A stretch of 7,124 nt of DNA from Bacteroidales bacterium (GTDB lineage: Bacteria; Bacteroidota; Bacteroidia; Bacteroidales; UBA10428). Shown here piece after piece: positions 6,490 to 7,124 of the stretch; position 1 is the first letter of the stretch; each line of letters starts with the position of its first letter. The position numbers were made by a program, and so were the translations under genes. A model generated the notes under the pieces. It was not told the DNA's origin, did not search any database, and saw only the letters and a list, made by a program, of their open reading frames with translations. Location: the NCBI GenBank assembly GCA_003508755.1, contig DNTK01000185.1:1-7124 (forward strand), written 5' to 3'.

Positions 6490-7124
6490 ATGGCCAATAT
6501 ATTAGTTATCGACGACGAAAGAAGCATCAGAAATACGCTAAAAGATATTCTCGAATACGAGGAGCACACGGTGGAACTGGCTGAAGACGGAGCTGCAGGT
6601 ATTGAGCTTTTTAAGAAGAACAAGTACGACCTGGTTTTATGCGACATTAAGATGCCCGGCATGGATGGGATGGAAGTGTTGGCACAGTTGAATGAGCATA
6701 ATTTCGATGTGCCGGTGGTTATGATATCGGGCCATGGCAATATCGAAACTGCTGTAGAATCAATAAAAAAAGGAGCATATGACTTCATTTCAAAGCCTCT
6801 GGATTTAAATCGACTACTCGTAACCGTAAAAAATGCACTCGAGCGCCAGGACCTGGTTACCGAAACCAAGCGCTTGAAAAAGAAAATCAGCAAAAAAATT
6901 GACATCGTGGGCGATTCGGAAGCAATCACTAAAGTGAAAGATATGATAGAAAAGGTGGCCCCTACTGATGCACGGGTACTCATTACAGGTGGAAACGGTA
7001 CCGGAAAAGAATTGGTAGCGCGCTGGTTGCATGAAAAAAGCAATCGTGCTACAGGCCCTTTCATTGAGGTGAACTGCGCCGCCATACCTTCTGAGTTGAT
7101 CGAAAGCGAACTTTTTGGCCATGA
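6490..7124 (+). CDS. Sigma-54-dependent response regulator, NtrC family, 3'-partial
   Basis: This is a two-component transcriptional activator expected to remodel sigma-54 RNA polymerase after phosphorylation by a sensor kinase not in this window. The first 211 codons are present and the window ends inside the ATPase domain. Receiver domain about 1-120: acidic pair Asp8-Asp9, phosphorylation site Asp52 in LCDIKMPGMDG, Ser80 in MISGHGN, and Lys102 in SKP, so all catalytic positions are intact. A charged helical linker spans about 112-137. The AAA+ domain starts near 138: the Walker A loop reads GGNGTGKE (167-174) where NtrC has GESGTGKE, with Lys173 retained. FIEVNCAAIP and the start of SELFGHE follow. 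The GAFTGA loop, Walker B and any Fis-type DNA-binding domain lie beyond the window, so sigma-54 contact cannot be confirmed. The first possible start is ATG 6490, since an in-frame TAA is at 6478-6480; no Shine-Dalgarno sequence is seen. Its targets are unknown. Confidence 0.95.
   Translation, partial: MANILVIDDERSIRNTLKDILEYEEHTVELAEDGAAGIELFKKNKYDLVLCDIKMPGMDGMEVLAQLNEHNFDVPVVMISGHGNIETAVESIKKGAYDFISKPLDLNRLLVTVKNALERQDLVTETKRLKKKISKKIDIVGDSEAITKVKDMIEKVAPTDARVLITGGNGTGKELVARWLHEKSNRATGPFIEVNCAAIPSELIESELFGH

Noticed and set aside
6477..7085. A 202-codon open frame on the - strand at the right end
   Set aside because: It lies opposite the response regulator, has low-complexity Ser/Phe-rich composition and matches no family I recognise; it is an antisense shadow of a conserved gene.
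1..7124. CRISPR arrays, insertion sequences, tRNAs or phage genes
   Set aside because: No regularly spaced repeats, transposase or integrase motifs, tRNA-like folds or flanking duplications were seen, and codon use appears uniform across the genes.

Overview
The window looks like an ordinary chromosomal stretch from a member of the Bacteroidota. The evidence is an AT-leaning composition, starts that mostly lack Shine-Dalgarno sequences, and promoter candidates of the TTTG-N19-TAnnTTTG type used by that phylum. The proteins also read like Bacteroidota versions of their families, possibly from a Cytophagia-like lineage; the lineage is an inference from sequence memory, not a search. I see no mobile element, CRISPR array, tRNA, rRNA or sign of recent transfer.

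Layout: (1) dnaJ on the + strand, lacking only its first few codons. (2) A 155-bp gap with a hairpin-forming repeat. (3) A translationally coupled pair on the + strand: an ABC ATPase of the NatA/YhaQ type and an ABC-2 permease of the NatB/YhaP type, overlapping at ATGA. (4) A compact nested hairpin that probably acts as a bidirectional terminator between the permease and the convergent tnaA. (5) tnaA (tryptophanase) on the - strand, with a roughly 160-nt leader downstream of a textbook Bacteroidota promoter. (6) A divergent Ppx/GppA-family phosphatase on the + strand. (7) A 213-bp gap with alternative hairpins and a probable promoter. (8) The first 211 codons of an NtrC-type sigma-54 response regulator, cut by the window end.

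Working together: only the ABC pair is clearly one operon. DnaJ (protein folding), the Ppx/GppA protein (polyphosphate or pppGpp turnover) and the response regulator all fit housekeeping and stress functions, but nothing in the sequence ties them into one pathway. Tryptophanase suggests that the organism can break tryptophan down to indole, pyruvate and ammonia. I did not find an undescribed multi-gene system. The points worth a second look are in the intergenic DNA: the nested terminator that contains the tnaA stop codon, the tnaA leader with a Trp-free small ORF and a perfect dyad, and the competing hairpins before the response regulator.
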